NCBI RefSeq assembly: GCF_004683905.1
Contig: NZ_CP038438.1
Span: 930,001-994,000, forward strand
DNA from: Pseudomonas fluorescens
GTDB taxonomy: Bacteria > Pseudomonadota > Gammaproteobacteria > Pseudomonadales > Pseudomonadaceae
DNA: 64,000 nt
Direction: 5' to 3'
In this document: positions 33,799-42,948 of the stretch, piece by piece
Numbering within the stretch: the stretch's first letter is position 1
How the letters are laid out: every line of letters begins with the position of its first letter
The notes under the pieces: generated by a model
Database searches by the model: none
What the model was told of the DNA's origin: nothing
Seen by the model: only the letters and a program-made list of their open reading frames with translations
Translations under genes and position numbers: made by a program

Positions 33799-33838
33799 TT
33801 GACGGTTATCTTTTAAGTTGTACGATGACCTACAACTT
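33799..33838 (+). promoter_or_regulatory. Promoter and overlapping operator of the kdgD operon
   Basis: TTGACG (33799-33804), a 16-bp spacer, then TACGAT (33821-33826). The inverted repeat AAGTTGTA (33815-33822) / TACAACTT (33831-33838) with an 8-bp centre covers the -10. TTGTA...TACAA arms are typical of GntR/FadR-family operators, and the position predicts repression. The nearby FadR-type regulator is the likely binder. Confidence 0.6.
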
Positions 33839-33896
33839 CAGCGCTGGCTGAACCATAAAACTCACAAAAAATGTTGCTACCCAGGGTGTTCGAAAA

Positions 33897-34808
33897 ATGA
33901 ATCCACAAGAACTGAAGTCCATCCTCTCCGCCGGTCTGCTGTCGTTCCCGGTCACCGATTTCAATGCCCAGGGCGATTTCAACCGCGCTGGCTACATCAA
34001 ACGTCTGGAATGGCTGGCCCCGTACGGCGCGTCGGCACTGTTCGCCGCCGGCGGCACCGGTGAGTTCTTCTCCCTGGCAGCCAGCGAATACTCGGAAATC
34101 ATCAAGACTGCAGTCGATACCTGCGCCACCAGCGTGCCGATTCTGGCCGGTGTCGGCGGTTCGACCCGTCAAGCCATCGAATACGCACAGGAAGCCGAGC
34201 GTCTGGGCGCCAAGGGCCTGTTGCTGCTGCCGCATTACCTGACTGAAGCCAGCCAGGACGGCGTCGCCGCCCACGTTGAAGCGGTGTGCAAATCGGTGAA
34301 CATCGGCGTGGTTGTCTACAACCGCAATGTCTGCCGCCTGACCGCGCCACTGCTGGAACGTCTGGCCGAGCGTTGCCCGAACCTGATCGGCTACAAGGAC
34401 GGTCTGGGCGATATCGAGTTGATGGTGTCGATCCGTCGCCGCCTCGGTGATCGCTTCAGCTACCTCGGCGGCCTGCCGACCGCTGAAGTCTACGCCGCCG
34501 CCTACAAGGCGCTGGGCGTGCCTGTTTACTCGTCGGCGGTGTTCAACTTCATCCCGAAAACCGCGATGGATTTCTACCACGCGATTGCTCGCGAAGATCA
34601 CGCCACCGTCGGCAAGATCATCGACGACTTCTTCCTGCCGTACCTCGACATCCGCAACCGCAAAGCCGGTTACGCCGTGAGCATCGTCAAGGCAGGCGCC
34701 AAGATCGCCGGCTATGACGCAGGCCCGGTGCGCGCACCGCTGACCGACCTGACCGGCGAAGAGTACGAAATGCTCGCTGCGCTGATCGACAAGCAAGGCG
34801 CGCAATAA
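33897..34808 (+). CDS. kdgD: 5-dehydro-4-deoxyglucarate dehydratase
   Basis: This enzyme converts 5-keto-4-deoxy-D-glucarate to 2,5-dioxopentanoate (ketoglutarate semialdehyde) with loss of CO2 and water, in the glucarate/galactarate pathway. The 303-residue protein is a DHDPS/NAL-type TIM barrel: [11 protein letters not shown] (50-60), Schiff-base K167 in LIGYKDG and tyrosine Y141 in VVVYNRN, both at the expected positions. Length is normal for KdgD. ATG 33897 follows AGGGTG. It is the first gene of the catabolic cluster, followed by the semialdehyde dehydrogenase that uses its product. Confidence 0.93.
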   Translation: MNPQELKSILSAGLLSFPVTDFNAQGDFNRAGYIKRLEWLAPYGASALFAAGGTGEFFSLAASEYSEIIKTAVDTCATSVPILAGVGGSTRQAIEYAQEAERLGAKGLLLLPHYLTEASQDGVAAHVEAVCKSVNIGVVVYNRNVCRLTAPLLERLAERCPNLIGYKDGLGDIELMVSIRRRLGDRFSYLGGLPTAEVYAAAYKALGVPVYSSAVFNFIPKTAMDFYHAIAREDHATVGKIIDDFFLPYLDIRNRKAGYAVSIVKAGAKIAGYDAGPVRAPLTDLTGEEYEMLAALIDKQGAQ

Positions 34809-34823
34809 ACACCGACCCACAAG

Positions 34824-34847
34824 GCCGCTGAGCAATCAGCGGCTTTT
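34824..34847 (+). terminator. Hairpin between kdgD and the dehydrogenase gene
   Basis: GCCGCTGA-GCAA-TCAGCGGC is a perfect 8-bp stem followed by TTTT. It lies 16 nt past kdgD and 21 nt before the next start, so it may lower downstream expression rather than end the operon. Confidence 0.6.
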
Positions 34848-34868
34848 GCGTAGAGAGGAGAATTTTCT

Positions 34869-36314
34869 GTGGCTGATTCCAAGCGTTACGACAACTACAT
34901 CAACGGTGAATGGGTCGCCGGTGCCGACTACTCGGCCAACATCAACCCGTCCGAGTTGAGCGACACCATCGGCGATTACGCCAAGGCTGACCTGACTCAG
35001 GTTAACGCCGCTATCGATGCGGCCCGCGCCGCGTTCCCGGCGTGGTCGACTTCGGGCATTCAGGCCCGTCACGATGCTCTGGATAAAGTCGGCACGGAAA
35101 TCCTCGCCCGTCGCGAAGAACTCGGCACCCTGCTGGCCCGGGAAGAGGGCAAGACCCTGCCCGAAGCCATCGGCGAAGTGACCCGCGCCGGCAATATTTT
35201 CAAGTTTTTCGCCGGTGAATGCCTGCGTCTGTCCGGCGATTACGTGCCGTCGGTGCGCCCGGGCGTCAACGTTGAAGTGACCCGCGAAGCCCTCGGCGTG
35301 GTCGGTCTGATCACCCCGTGGAACTTCCCGATTGCCATCCCGGCATGGAAGATTGCTCCGGCATTGGCCTACGGCAACTGCGTGGTGCTGAAACCGGCGG
35401 ATCTGGTGCCGGGTTGTGCCTGGGCGCTGGCGGAAATTATCTCCCGTGCAGGCTTCCCGGCCGGCGTGTTCAACCTGGTGATGGGCAGCGGTCGGGTGGT
35501 CGGTGAAGCGCTGGTCAACAGCCCGAAAGTCGATGGCATCAGCTTTACCGGTTCGGTGGGCGTGGGTCGGCAGATCGCTGTTAATTGCGTGTCGCGCCAG
35601 GCCAAGGTGCAGCTGGAAATGGGCGGCAAGAACCCGCAGATCATTCTCGACGATGCTGACCTCAAGCAAGCGGTCGAGCTCTCGGTGCAGAGCGCGTTCT
35701 ATTCCACCGGCCAGCGTTGCACGGCGTCGAGCCGCCTGATCGTCACCGCCGGGATTCACGACAAATTCGTCGAGGCCATGGCCGAGCGCATGCAGTCGAT
35801 CAAGGTCGGCCACGCGCTGAAATCCGGCACCGACATCGGTCCGGTGGTTTCCCAGGCGCAGCTTGAACAGGACATGAAGTACATCGACATCGGCCAGTCC
35901 GAAGGTGCACGTCTGGTCAGCGGCGGTGGTCTGGTGACCTGCGACACCGAAGGCTACTTCCTCGCGCCAACGCTGTTTGCCGACAGCGAAGCGTCGATGC
36001 GCATCAGCCGTGAAGAGATCTTCGGCCCGGTGGCCAACGTCGTTCGCGTGGCCGATTACGAGGCGGCGCTGGCGATGGCCAACGACACCGAGTTCGGTCT
36101 GTCTGCCGGCATCGCCACCACGTCGCTGAAGTACGCCAACCACTTCAAGCGCCATTCGCAGGCCGGGATGGTGATGGTCAACCTGCCGACCGCCGGTGTC
36201 GATTACCACGTTCCGTTCGGTGGCCGTAAGGGTTCATCCTATGGCTCACGTGAGCAAGGCCGCTATGCGCAAGAGTTCTACACCGTGGTGAAAACCGCCT
36301 ACATCGGCTCCTGA
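34869..36314 (+). CDS. 2,5-dioxopentanoate (alpha-ketoglutarate semialdehyde) dehydrogenase
   Basis: This enzyme oxidises 2,5-dioxopentanoate to 2-oxoglutarate with NAD(P)+. It is a 481-residue aldehyde dehydrogenase with the WNF motif (151-153), FTGS cofactor motif (226-229), general base E250 in VQLEMGGKN and catalytic C284 in TGQRCTASS. The C-terminal PFGGRKGSSYGSREQG is typical. The start is a GTG (34869) with AGAGAGGAG upstream. Its position between kdgD and the sugar-acid permease fixes the substrate better than sequence alone. Succinate semialdehyde dehydrogenase is the main alternative. Confidence 0.88.
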   Translation: MADSKRYDNYINGEWVAGADYSANINPSELSDTIGDYAKADLTQVNAAIDAARAAFPAWSTSGIQARHDALDKVGTEILARREELGTLLAREEGKTLPEAIGEVTRAGNIFKFFAGECLRLSGDYVPSVRPGVNVEVTREALGVVGLITPWNFPIAIPAWKIAPALAYGNCVVLKPADLVPGCAWALAEIISRAGFPAGVFNLVMGSGRVVGEALVNSPKVDGISFTGSVGVGRQIAVNCVSRQAKVQLEMGGKNPQIILDDADLKQAVELSVQSAFYSTGQRCTASSRLIVTAGIHDKFVEAMAERMQSIKVGHALKSGTDIGPVVSQAQLEQDMKYIDIGQSEGARLVSGGGLVTCDTEGYFLAPTLFADSEASMRISREEIFGPVANVVRVADYEAALAMANDTEFGLSAGIATTSLKYANHFKRHSQAGMVMVNLPTAGVDYHVPFGGRKGSSYGSREQGRYAQEFYTVVKTAYIGS

Positions 36315-36327
36315 TACAGCAATACCC

Positions 36328-36402
36328 CTGTAGGAGCTGCCGAAGGCTGCGATCTTTGCTTTTGAAGATCAAAAGATCGCAGCCTTCGGCAACTCCTACA
36401 GG
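36328..36402. repeat. Palindromic repeat of the CTGTAGGAGCTGCCGAAGGC class
   Basis: CTGTAGGAGCTGCCGAAGGC at the left and its near-exact inverse ending AACTCCTACAG at the right enclose GATCTTT...AAAGATC. The whole element is one hairpin of about 33 bp. A relative lies at 63613-63687. Confidence 0.88.
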
Positions 36403-36463
36403 GAATACATGCAGCACAACAGATTCACCCGCGCATAAAAATAATCAGTGGGAGTACATCTAC

Positions 36464-37828
36464 ATGCAATCGTCCAAGCCGACTCACGTCCGCTATTTGA
36501 TCCTGCTCATGCTGTTCCTGGTGACCACGATCAACTACGCCGACCGCGCGACCATCGCCATCGCCGGTTCCAGCCTGCAAAAAGACCTCGGCATCGACGC
36601 GGTCACCCTCGGCTACATCTTCTCCGCTTTCGGTTGGGCCTATGTTGCCGGGCAGATTCCCGGTGGCTGGCTGCTCGATCGCTTCGGCTCGAAAAAAGTC
36701 TATGCCCTGAGCATTTTCACCTGGTCGCTGTTCACCGTGCTGCAAGGCTTTGTCGGTGAATTCGGCATGTCCACGGCGATCGTTGCGCTGTTCATGCTGC
36801 GCTTTCTGGTGGGCCTGGCCGAGGCGCCATCCTTTCCCGGCAACGCGCGGATTGTCGCGGCCTGGTTCCCGACTGCGGAACGCGGTACCGCCTCGGCGAT
36901 CTTCAACTCGGCGCAATACTTCGCCACCGTGCTGTTCGCACCGCTGATGGGCTGGATCGTGTATCGCTTCGGCTGGGAGCACGTGTTCATCGTCATGGGC
37001 ATCCTCGGTATCATCTTCTCGCTGGTCTGGCTCAAGGTTATCCACAGCCCGCGTCAACATCCGCTGGCCAACGAAGCCGAAGTGCAGTTCATCGCCGACA
37101 ACGGCGGCATGGTCGACATGGACGTCAAGCAAGGCAAAAAATCCGACGGTCCGAAGTGGGATTACATCCGTCAGTTGCTGACCAACCGCATGATGCTCGG
37201 TGTATATCTGGGTCAGTACTGCATCAACGGCATCACCTATTTCTTCCTGACCTGGTTCCCGGTGTACCTGGTGCAGGAGCGCGGCATGACTATTCTCAAA
37301 GCCGGTTTCATTGCCTCGCTGCCGGCGATCTGCGGTTTCATCGGTGGCGTGCTTGGCGGGGTGATTTCCGATTACTTGCTGCGCAAAGGGCATTCGCTGA
37401 CCTTCGCCCGCAAGGCACCGATCATCGCCGGTCTGCTGGTATCCAGCAGCATCGTCGCCTGCAACTATGTTGATGTGGAATGGATGGTGGTCGGCTTCAT
37501 GGCCTTGGCATTCTTCGGCAAAGGCGTGGGCGCGTTGGGCTGGGCAGTGGTGTCCGACACCTCGCCGAAACAGATCGCCGGTTTGAGCGGTGGCCTGTTC
37601 AACACCTTTGGCAACATCGCCTCGATTACCACGCCGATCGTGATTGGCTACATCATCAGCTCCACCGGTTCGTTCAAGTGGGCGCTGGTGTTCGTCGGTG
37701 CCAACGCACTGGTCGCGGTGTTCAGCTACCTGGTGATCGTCGGCCCGATCAAACGTGTGGTGCTCAAAGAGCCGCCAACCAACGGTGGTTCTGAAATCAC
37801 CGGCAAATTGTCTCAAGCGCATTCCTGA
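36464..37828 (+). CDS. gudP: MFS permease for D-glucarate/galactarate (anion:cation symporter family)
   Basis: This 454-residue inner-membrane permease has about twelve helices. The N-terminus ([20 protein letters not shown], then [12 protein letters not shown]), [13 protein letters not shown] (the MFS loop motif) and [20 protein letters not shown] are typical of the phthalate/glucarate (ACS) family such as GudP/GarP. ATG 36464 has GGGAG upstream. The longer open frame runs into a REP hairpin and is rejected. Its place between the dehydrogenase and galactarate dehydratase genes supports uptake of sugar diacids. Galactarate against glucarate preference is not decidable. Confidence 0.85.
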   Translation: MQSSKPTHVRYLILLMLFLVTTINYADRATIAIAGSSLQKDLGIDAVTLGYIFSAFGWAYVAGQIPGGWLLDRFGSKKVYALSIFTWSLFTVLQGFVGEFGMSTAIVALFMLRFLVGLAEAPSFPGNARIVAAWFPTAERGTASAIFNSAQYFATVLFAPLMGWIVYRFGWEHVFIVMGILGIIFSLVWLKVIHSPRQHPLANEAEVQFIADNGGMVDMDVKQGKKSDGPKWDYIRQLLTNRMMLGVYLGQYCINGITYFFLTWFPVYLVQERGMTILKAGFIASLPAICGFIGGVLGGVISDYLLRKGHSLTFARKAPIIAGLLVSSSIVACNYVDVEWMVVGFMALAFFGKGVGALGWAVVSDTSPKQIAGLSGGLFNTFGNIASITTPIVIGYIISSTGSFKWALVFVGANALVAVFSYLVIVGPIKRVVLKEPPTNGGSEITGKLSQAHS

Positions 37829-37839
37829 GGAGCGGCGTC

Positions 37840-39393
37840 ATGCAGTTGATTGAACATTCCGACTCGCCGCGCTACATCCGCCTGCACGAGCGGGACAACG
37901 TAGTGATTGTGGTCAACGACCAGGGCGTACCGGCCGGCACCGAGTTCCCGGACGGTCTGGTGACCGTGGATTTTGTGCCGCAGAGCCACAAGGTCACCCT
38001 CGAGGACATTCCCGAGGGCGGCCAGGTGATTCGCTACGGCCAGACCATCGGCTACGCGTTGCAGCCGATCCCGCGTGGCAGCTGGGTCAAGGAAGATCAA
38101 CTGCGCATGCCGACCGCGCCGCCGCTGGACAGCCTGCCGCTGTCCACCGAAGTGCCGGCCACACAGGCCCCCCTGGAAGGCTTCACGTTCGAGGGTTATC
38201 GCAACGCCGACGGCACCGTCGGTACGCGCAATATTCTCGGGATCACCACCACGGTGCAGTGCGTGACCGGCGTGCTCGATCACGCGGTGAAACGCATCAA
38301 GGACGAGTTGCTGCCGAAATACCCGCATGTCGATGATGTGGTGGCGCTGACCCACAGTTACGGCTGCGGCGTGGCGATCACCGCCACCGACGCCTACATC
38401 CCGATCCGCACCGTGCGCAACCTGGCGCGCAACCCGAACCTGGGTGGCGAGGCGTTGGTGATCAGTCTGGGCTGCGAGAAATTGCAGGCCGGGCAGGTGA
38501 TGCACGAGGACGACGCCTCGGTCGATCTCAGCGAGCCATGGCTGTATCGCCTGCAGGATTCCAGTCACGGTTTCACCGAGATGATCGAGCAGATCATGGC
38601 ACTGGCCGAAGTCCGTTTGAAGAAGCTCGACCAGCGCCGCCGCGAAACCGTGCCGGCCTCCGAGCTGATCCTCGGCATGCAGTGCGGCGGCAGCGATGCG
38701 TTCTCCGGCATCACCGCCAACCCGGCGCTGGGTTATGCCTCGGACTTGCTGCTGCGCGCAGGGGCGACGGTGATGTTTTCCGAAGTCACCGAAGTGCGCG
38801 ATGCGATTTATCTGCTGACTTCCCGTGCCGAAACCAAGACCGTGGCGCAGGAACTGGTGCGCGAGATGGACTGGTACGACCGCTATCTGGCCAAGGGCGA
38901 AGCGGATCGCAGTGCCAACACTACGCCGGGCAACAAGAAGGGTGGGTTGTCGAACATTGTCGAGAAGTCGCTGGGTTCGATCGTCAAATCCGGTAGCAGC
39001 GCGATCAATGGCGTGCTCGGCCCGGGCGAGCGTTTCAAGCAGAAGGGTTTGATTTTCTGCGCGACGCCGGCGAGTGATTTTGTCTGCGGCACCTTGCAGT
39101 TGGCAGCGGGAATGAACCTGCATGTGTTCACCACCGGGCGGGGTACGCCGTATGGTTTGGCGATGGCGCCGGTGGTCAAGGTTTCGACCCGCACCGAGCT
39201 GGCGCAGCGCTGGCCGGACCTGATCGACATCGATGCCGGTCGGATTGCCACCGGGCGCGCGACCATCGAGGAATTGGGCTGGGAGTTGTTCCACTACTAC
39301 CTGGATGTGGCGAGCGGCAAGCAGCAGACGTGGGCGGAGAAGCACAAGCTGCATAACGACATCACCCTGTTCAATCCGGCGCCGATTACCTGA
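37840..39393 (+). CDS. garD: Galactarate dehydratase (UxaA family)
   Basis: GarD dehydrates galactarate to 5-keto-4-deoxyglucarate, the KdgD substrate. The 517-residue protein has an N-terminal SAF domain (about 1-95), then the UxaA/GarD core with [58 protein letters not shown] and the C-terminal [15 protein letters not shown]. The conserved Cys residues are candidates for the Fe(II) site. ATG 37840 follows GAGGAG, 11 nt after the permease stop, so the genes are coupled. Altronate dehydratase is the close alternative, but size and context favour GarD. Confidence 0.9.
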   Translation: MQLIEHSDSPRYIRLHERDNVVIVVNDQGVPAGTEFPDGLVTVDFVPQSHKVTLEDIPEGGQVIRYGQTIGYALQPIPRGSWVKEDQLRMPTAPPLDSLPLSTEVPATQAPLEGFTFEGYRNADGTVGTRNILGITTTVQCVTGVLDHAVKRIKDELLPKYPHVDDVVALTHSYGCGVAITATDAYIPIRTVRNLARNPNLGGEALVISLGCEKLQAGQVMHEDDASVDLSEPWLYRLQDSSHGFTEMIEQIMALAEVRLKKLDQRRRETVPASELILGMQCGGSDAFSGITANPALGYASDLLLRAGATVMFSEVTEVRDAIYLLTSRAETKTVAQELVREMDWYDRYLAKGEADRSANTTPGNKKGGLSNIVEKSLGSIVKSGSSAINGVLGPGERFKQKGLIFCATPASDFVCGTLQLAAGMNLHVFTTGRGTPYGLAMAPVVKVSTRTELAQRWPDLIDIDAGRIATGRATIEELGWELFHYYLDVASGKQQTWAEKHKLHNDITLFNPAPIT

Positions 39394-39414
39394 TGGTTTG
39401 TGAGGCAAAAGCTA

Positions 39415-39721
39415 CCCTCACCCCAACCCTCTCCCGGAGGGAGAGGGGGCCGATCCGGGAATATTCTAGTAATACACCGACCTGAAAGGGATCTACCGAA
39501 TCCATAATCGACTCGGTCACTCGGGTCGATGTATGACGCACCAGACCTCAGTCAGCCCCCTCTCCCGGAGGGGGAGAGGGGCCGATCCGGGAATTTTAAT
39601 AATACGCCGACCTGAAAATGCTTTGCCGAATCCATAGTCGACTCGGTATTGCAGGTCGATGTATGACGCACCACACCTCAGTCAGTCCCCTCTCCCTCCG
39701 GGAGAGGGTTAGGGTGAGGGG
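39415..39721. repeat. MITE-like element with an internal tandem duplication (long form)
   Basis: The outer ends CCCTCACCCCAACCCTCTCC and the inverse of GGGAGAGGGTTAGGGTGAGG mirror each other. Inside are two copies (about 39442-39566 and 39576-39697) of a roughly 123-bp unit containing GGCCGATCCGGGAAT, ATCGACTCGG or GTCGACTCGG, and GTATGACGCACCA. They are separated by a further CTCTCCCGGAGGGGGAGAG palindrome. The shorter relative at 24709-24870 holds one diverged unit. No coding region is present. It fills the 389-bp gap between garD and the AEC carrier gene. Confidence 0.85.
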
Positions 39722-39782
39722 CTTTTCAAGCTTTTGGCTTATCATTAAGCCCTGACGACGCTCACCCAAAGGCTCCCCCGGC

Positions 39783-40724
39783 ATGCTGGCAATCTTCCTC
39801 GAAACCTTGAACATCACCGCGCCGGTGTTCGCCATGCTGTTCCTCGGGGTGTTGCTCAAGCGCATCGACTGGATCAACGACAACTTCATCCACACCGCCT
39901 CGGCGCTGGTGTTCAACGTCAGCATGCCGGCGCTGCTGTTTCTCGGGATTCTGCATGCGGACCTGCATGCCGCGCTGCAACCGGCGCTGCTGATCTATTT
40001 TGCGGTTGCGACGCTGGTGAGTTTTGCTCTGGCCTGGGGCTGGGCGATCATCAAGTGCCCGCGTGAAGATCGCGGTATCTACACCCAGGGTGCGTTTCGC
40101 GGCAACAACGGGGTGATCGGTCTGGCGCTGGCGGCGAGCATGTACGGCGACTACGGGATTTCCCTCGGGGCGATTCTCGCGGCGCTGGTGATCCTGTTTT
40201 ACAACACGCTGTCGACCATCGTGCTCGCGGTGTACAGCCCGGTGATCAAGTCCGATCCGTGGAGCATCTGCAAAAGCGTGTTCAGCAACCCGCTGATCAT
40301 CAGCGTGATTGCCGCCGCGCCGTTCGCGTATTTCCAGATCAGCCTGCCCGGCTGGCTGGAAACCTCCGGCCAGTATCTGGCGCAAACCACTTTGCCGCTG
40401 GCGCTGATCTGCATTGGTGGCACGCTGTCACTGGCGGCGCTGCGCAAGAGCGGCAGCATGGCGCTGAGTTCGAGTCTGGTGAAGATGATCGGCCTGCCGG
40501 TGCTGGCGACGCTGGGGGCGTGGTTGTGGGGCTTTCGTGGCGCAGAGCTGGGGATTCTGTTTCTGTACTTCGGCAGCCCGACGGCGGCGGCCAGTTTCGT
40601 CATGGCCCGGGCGGCGCAGGGCAATCATGAGCTGGCAGCGGCGATCATTGTGCTGACCACGCTGATGGCGGCGGTGACCACCAATATCGGGATCTTTCTG
40701 TTGCAGTGGGGTGGGTGGATCTAG
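39783..40724 (+). CDS. AEC-family transporter (malonate/auxin carrier type)
   Basis: This 313-residue membrane protein has ten predicted helices in two halves. The start is MLAIFLETLNITAPVFAMLF, with GVLLKRIDWINDNF in the first loop. The RGNNGVIGLALA helix break and the C-terminal LYFGSPTAAASFVMARAAQGN motif are characteristic of the auxin efflux carrier/malonate permease family. The ribosome site is weak (GGCTCCCCCGGC). It is monocistronic after a repeat element. Substrate unknown. Confidence 0.85.
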   Translation: MLAIFLETLNITAPVFAMLFLGVLLKRIDWINDNFIHTASALVFNVSMPALLFLGILHADLHAALQPALLIYFAVATLVSFALAWGWAIIKCPREDRGIYTQGAFRGNNGVIGLALAASMYGDYGISLGAILAALVILFYNTLSTIVLAVYSPVIKSDPWSICKSVFSNPLIISVIAAAPFAYFQISLPGWLETSGQYLAQTTLPLALICIGGTLSLAALRKSGSMALSSSLVKMIGLPVLATLGAWLWGFRGAELGILFLYFGSPTAAASFVMARAAQGNHELAAAIIVLTTLMAAVTTNIGIFLLQWGGWI

Positions 40725-40753
40725 CCTGAGACTCGGGTTGCTCCTGCGGGCCT

Positions 40754-40848
40754 CTTCGCGAGCAAGCCCGCTCCCACAGGTTTTTGTGTTGTTAATCAGA
40801 TTTCAACAACACCAAAGAACCCTGTGGGAGCGGGCTTGCTCGCGAAGG
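40754..40848. repeat. REPIN
   Basis: TTCGCGAGCAAGCCCGCTCC at the left and GGGAGCGGGCTTGCTCGCGA at the right are inverted, with the AT-rich centre GTTGTTAATCAGATTTCAAC itself partly palindromic. It lies between two convergent genes. Confidence 0.92.
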
Positions 40849-40859
40849 CGTCAGTCCTT

Positions 40860-41240
40860 TCACTCAGGTTTCTGGTAACTGTCGATCACTTCCTGCGCCG
40901 CGCGAAACGCATCAATCGCCGCCGGCACCCCGGCGTACACCGCGCAATGCAGCAGCGCCTCGCGAATCTCCTCGACCGTGCAGCCATTGTTCAGCGCACC
41001 GCGCACGTGGCCCTTCAATTCCTGCGGGCACTTCAATGCGGTCAGCGCTGCAAGGGTAATCAGGCTGCGGGTTTTCAGCGGCAGACCTTCGCGATTCCAC
41101 ACGCCGCCCCAGGCGTGTTCATTGACGAAATCCTGCAACGGCTGAGTGAATTCGGTGGCGTTGCCCAAGGCGCGATCAACGAACGCATCACCCATTACCT
41201 GACGGCGGATTTCAACCCCGGTTTTCTGCGAATCGGTCAT
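40860..41240 (-). CDS. Carboxymuconolactone decarboxylase (CMD) family protein, PcaC-like
   Basis: The 126-residue protein starts MTDSQKTGVEIRRQVMGDAF. It carries the CMD core HAWGGVWNREGLPLKTRSLI, ALNNGCTVEEIREALLHCAV and YAGVPAAIDAFR, closest in style to the gamma-carboxymuconolactone decarboxylase PcaC (protocatechuate branch). No other pca gene is nearby, so the substrate may differ. There is one Cys in each of GC and HC, not the CxxC of AhpD, which argues against a peroxidase role. The ATG overlaps the antiporter stop (ATGA), so the two are translationally coupled. AGAGGG lies upstream. Confidence 0.8.
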   Translation of the reverse strand: MTDSQKTGVEIRRQVMGDAFVDRALGNATEFTQPLQDFVNEHAWGGVWNREGLPLKTRSLITLAALTALKCPQELKGHVRGALNNGCTVEEIREALLHCAVYAGVPAAIDAFRAAQEVIDSYQKPE

Positions 41241-42298
41241 GGCACATCCCTCTTGTGGTGTTGGCGGCGCCAGGCGCGTACGGACGTGAACAACAGAAAC
41301 GCCAGCAGCGTCGGCAGCACGTAGAACAGCATCAGTTTTTCCAGTTTGCCGGCCAGCGGCATGCCGGTGGTGAACGACACCACGTGCAGTCCGTAAGCCG
41401 CGTACAAACCGAGCAACAGCAGACCCTCGGCGCGGGTCACACGGTAGCCGGAATAGAACACCGGCAGGCACAGCGCGGCGACGCCGAGCATCACCGGCAA
41501 GTCGAAATCCAGCGCGTTGGGCGAGACCGACAACGGCGTCGGCGCAATCAACGCAGTGACCCCGAGCACCCCGAGCAGGTTGAACAGGTTGGCGCCAATC
41601 ACGTTGCCCACGGCGATATCGCGTTGCCCGCGCAATGCCGCGATCAGCGAGGTGGCGAGTTCCGGCAGCGAGGTGCCGACCGCAACCACCGTCAGACCGA
41701 TCACCCGTTCGGAGAAGCCCAGATCGGTCGCCACCGCCACCGCTGCGCCGAGCAGCAAATGCCCGGCGAACACCAACAGCGCCAGGCCGACAACGATCAT
41801 CAGCAGACTGCTGAACCACGGCACCTGCGGAGGTTGTGGCGATTCCGAATGCGGGCGCGCCGAGTGCCGCGACTGGCGCAGCAACAGGCCCAGATACAAC
41901 GCCAATGCCGCGAGCAACAGCACGCCGTCGAAGCGGCCGATCTGTTCATTCCAAGCGAGGACGAACACCAGCAGGCTGGCGCCGATCATCAGCGGAATGT
42001 CCAAGCGCACCAGTTGCCGCGACACCCGCAGCGGAATGATCAGCGCCGACAGGCCGAGGGTCACGAGGATGTTGAAGATGCTGCTGCCGATCACGCTGCC
42101 GACGGCAATGTCGGGGTTGTGCGCCAGGGTCGCTTGCAGGCTGACCGCCATCTGTGGGGCGCTGCTGCCGAGGGCGACGATGGTCAGGCCGATGATCAGC
42201 GGTCGCACATGCAGGCGCGCGGCCAGACGCACGGCGGCGCGCACCATCAGTTCGGCGCCGAGGATCAGCAGGATCAGGCCGCTGAGCAGCTCGATCAC
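41237..42298 (-). CDS. Calcium/sodium antiporter (CaCA family, YrbG-like)
   Basis: The 353-residue inner-membrane protein has two inverted halves, each with the CaCA alpha-repeat: GLTIVALGSSAPQMAVSL and GSVIGSSIFNILVTLG in the first, GLTVVAVGTSLPELATSL and GNVIGANLFNLLGVLG in the second. Start choice is unclear. No ATG fits outside the upstream gene. GTG 42298 (VIELLSGLILL) has no ribosome site. An in-frame ATT at 42331 (IFALADLPLIKVIELL) has GGAG eight bases upstream and could be the true start. The first Ca-site acid, E in TSLPE, is present in the second repeat but replaced by Q (SAPQM) in the first. Confidence 0.8.
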   Translation of the reverse strand: MIELLSGLILLILGAELMVRAAVRLAARLHVRPLIIGLTIVALGSSAPQMAVSLQATLAHNPDIAVGSVIGSSIFNILVTLGLSALIIPLRVSRQLVRLDIPLMIGASLLVFVLAWNEQIGRFDGVLLLAALALYLGLLLRQSRHSARPHSESPQPPQVPWFSSLLMIVVGLALLVFAGHLLLGAAVAVATDLGFSERVIGLTVVAVGTSLPELATSLIAALRGQRDIAVGNVIGANLFNLLGVLGVTALIAPTPLSVSPNALDFDLPVMLGVAALCLPVFYSGYRVTRAEGLLLLGLYAAYGLHVVSFTTGMPLAGKLEKLMLFYVLPTLLAFLLFTSVRAWRRQHHKRDVP

Positions 42299-42344
42299 CT
42301 TGATCAGCGGTAAGTCGGCTAGAGCAAAAATGGTCAGCGCTCCA

Positions 42345-42719
42345 TCAGTCGTCGAGGGCCTGTATGCGCACCCGTGCGGTGCCGCTACCGAGCATGCCGA
42401 GGCGTTCGGCGGCTTCACGCGAGACATCGATCAAGCGGCCACGGGTGTGCGGGCCACGATCGTTGATGCGCACAACGCAGGATTTGTCGTTTTTCAGGTT
42501 GGTGACCTTCACCCGGGTGCCGAATGGCAATTGGCGGTGGGCGGCGGTCAGGGAATGCTGGTTGAACGGCTCGCCACTGGCGGTGCGTTTACCGTGGTGC
42601 TTGGCACCGTAATAGGAGGCGACGCCGGTCTGGTCGTACCCGTGCGGGTCGATGATGTCGTTGCTGGCGCAACCGGCGAGCAAGGAGAGCAGGGCGCAGG
42701 CGCCGAGCAGACGTTTCAT
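42345..42719 (-). CDS. RlpA-like lipoprotein (double-psi beta-barrel, septal ring lytic transglycosylase family)
   Basis: This 124-residue outer-membrane lipoprotein has lipobox LLAGC with C17 after a short signal. The DPBB domain covers almost all the rest: GVASYYGAKHHGKRTASGEP, the catalytic-type H and D region LTAAHRQLPFGTRVKVTNL, and NDRGPHTRGRLIDVSREAAE. RlpA family members cleave peptidoglycan lacking stem peptides. It lacks the SPOR domain of full-length RlpA, so septal targeting by denuded glycans is not expected. It lies about 14-47 nt upstream of the antiporter, depending on that gene's start, and about 230 nt downstream of gatB's end across a REP element. Confidence 0.85.
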   Translation of the reverse strand: MKRLLGACALLSLLAGCASNDIIDPHGYDQTGVASYYGAKHHGKRTASGEPFNQHSLTAAHRQLPFGTRVKVTNLKNDKSCVVRINDRGPHTRGRLIDVSREAAERLGMLGSGTARVRIQALDD

Positions 42720-42773
42720 TCAAAGGCTCCACAAAACAAATGTGGAAACAACCCAATGTGAAGATCAGCTTCA

Positions 42774-42880
42774 GTGGCGAGGGGATTTATCCCCGATGGG
42801 GCGCGCAGCGCCCCCAAATTCCAGATACAGAAGAATTGGGGCCGCTTCGCAGCCCATCGGGGATAAATCCCCTCACCACA
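42774..42880. repeat. Palindromic repeat of the GTGGNGAGGGGAT class
   Basis: GTGGCGAGGGGATTTATCCC at the left and the inverse ending CCCCTCACCACA at the right; inner arms GGGGCGCGCAGCGCCCC and GGGGCCGCTTCGCAGCCC. It is the second member of the class seen at 26579-26710. Confidence 0.85.
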
Positions 42881-42948
42881 AAACCCCTTCAGCCATGGAT
42901 TGTTCCCACAGGGGATGGAGCCAGGCTTCAGGTCTGGCCCCATTTGCA

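Noticed and set aside
36356..36463. Longer N-terminus for the sugar-acid permease
   Set aside because: The extra codons lie in the REP hairpin; a ribosome site is present only before ATG 36464.
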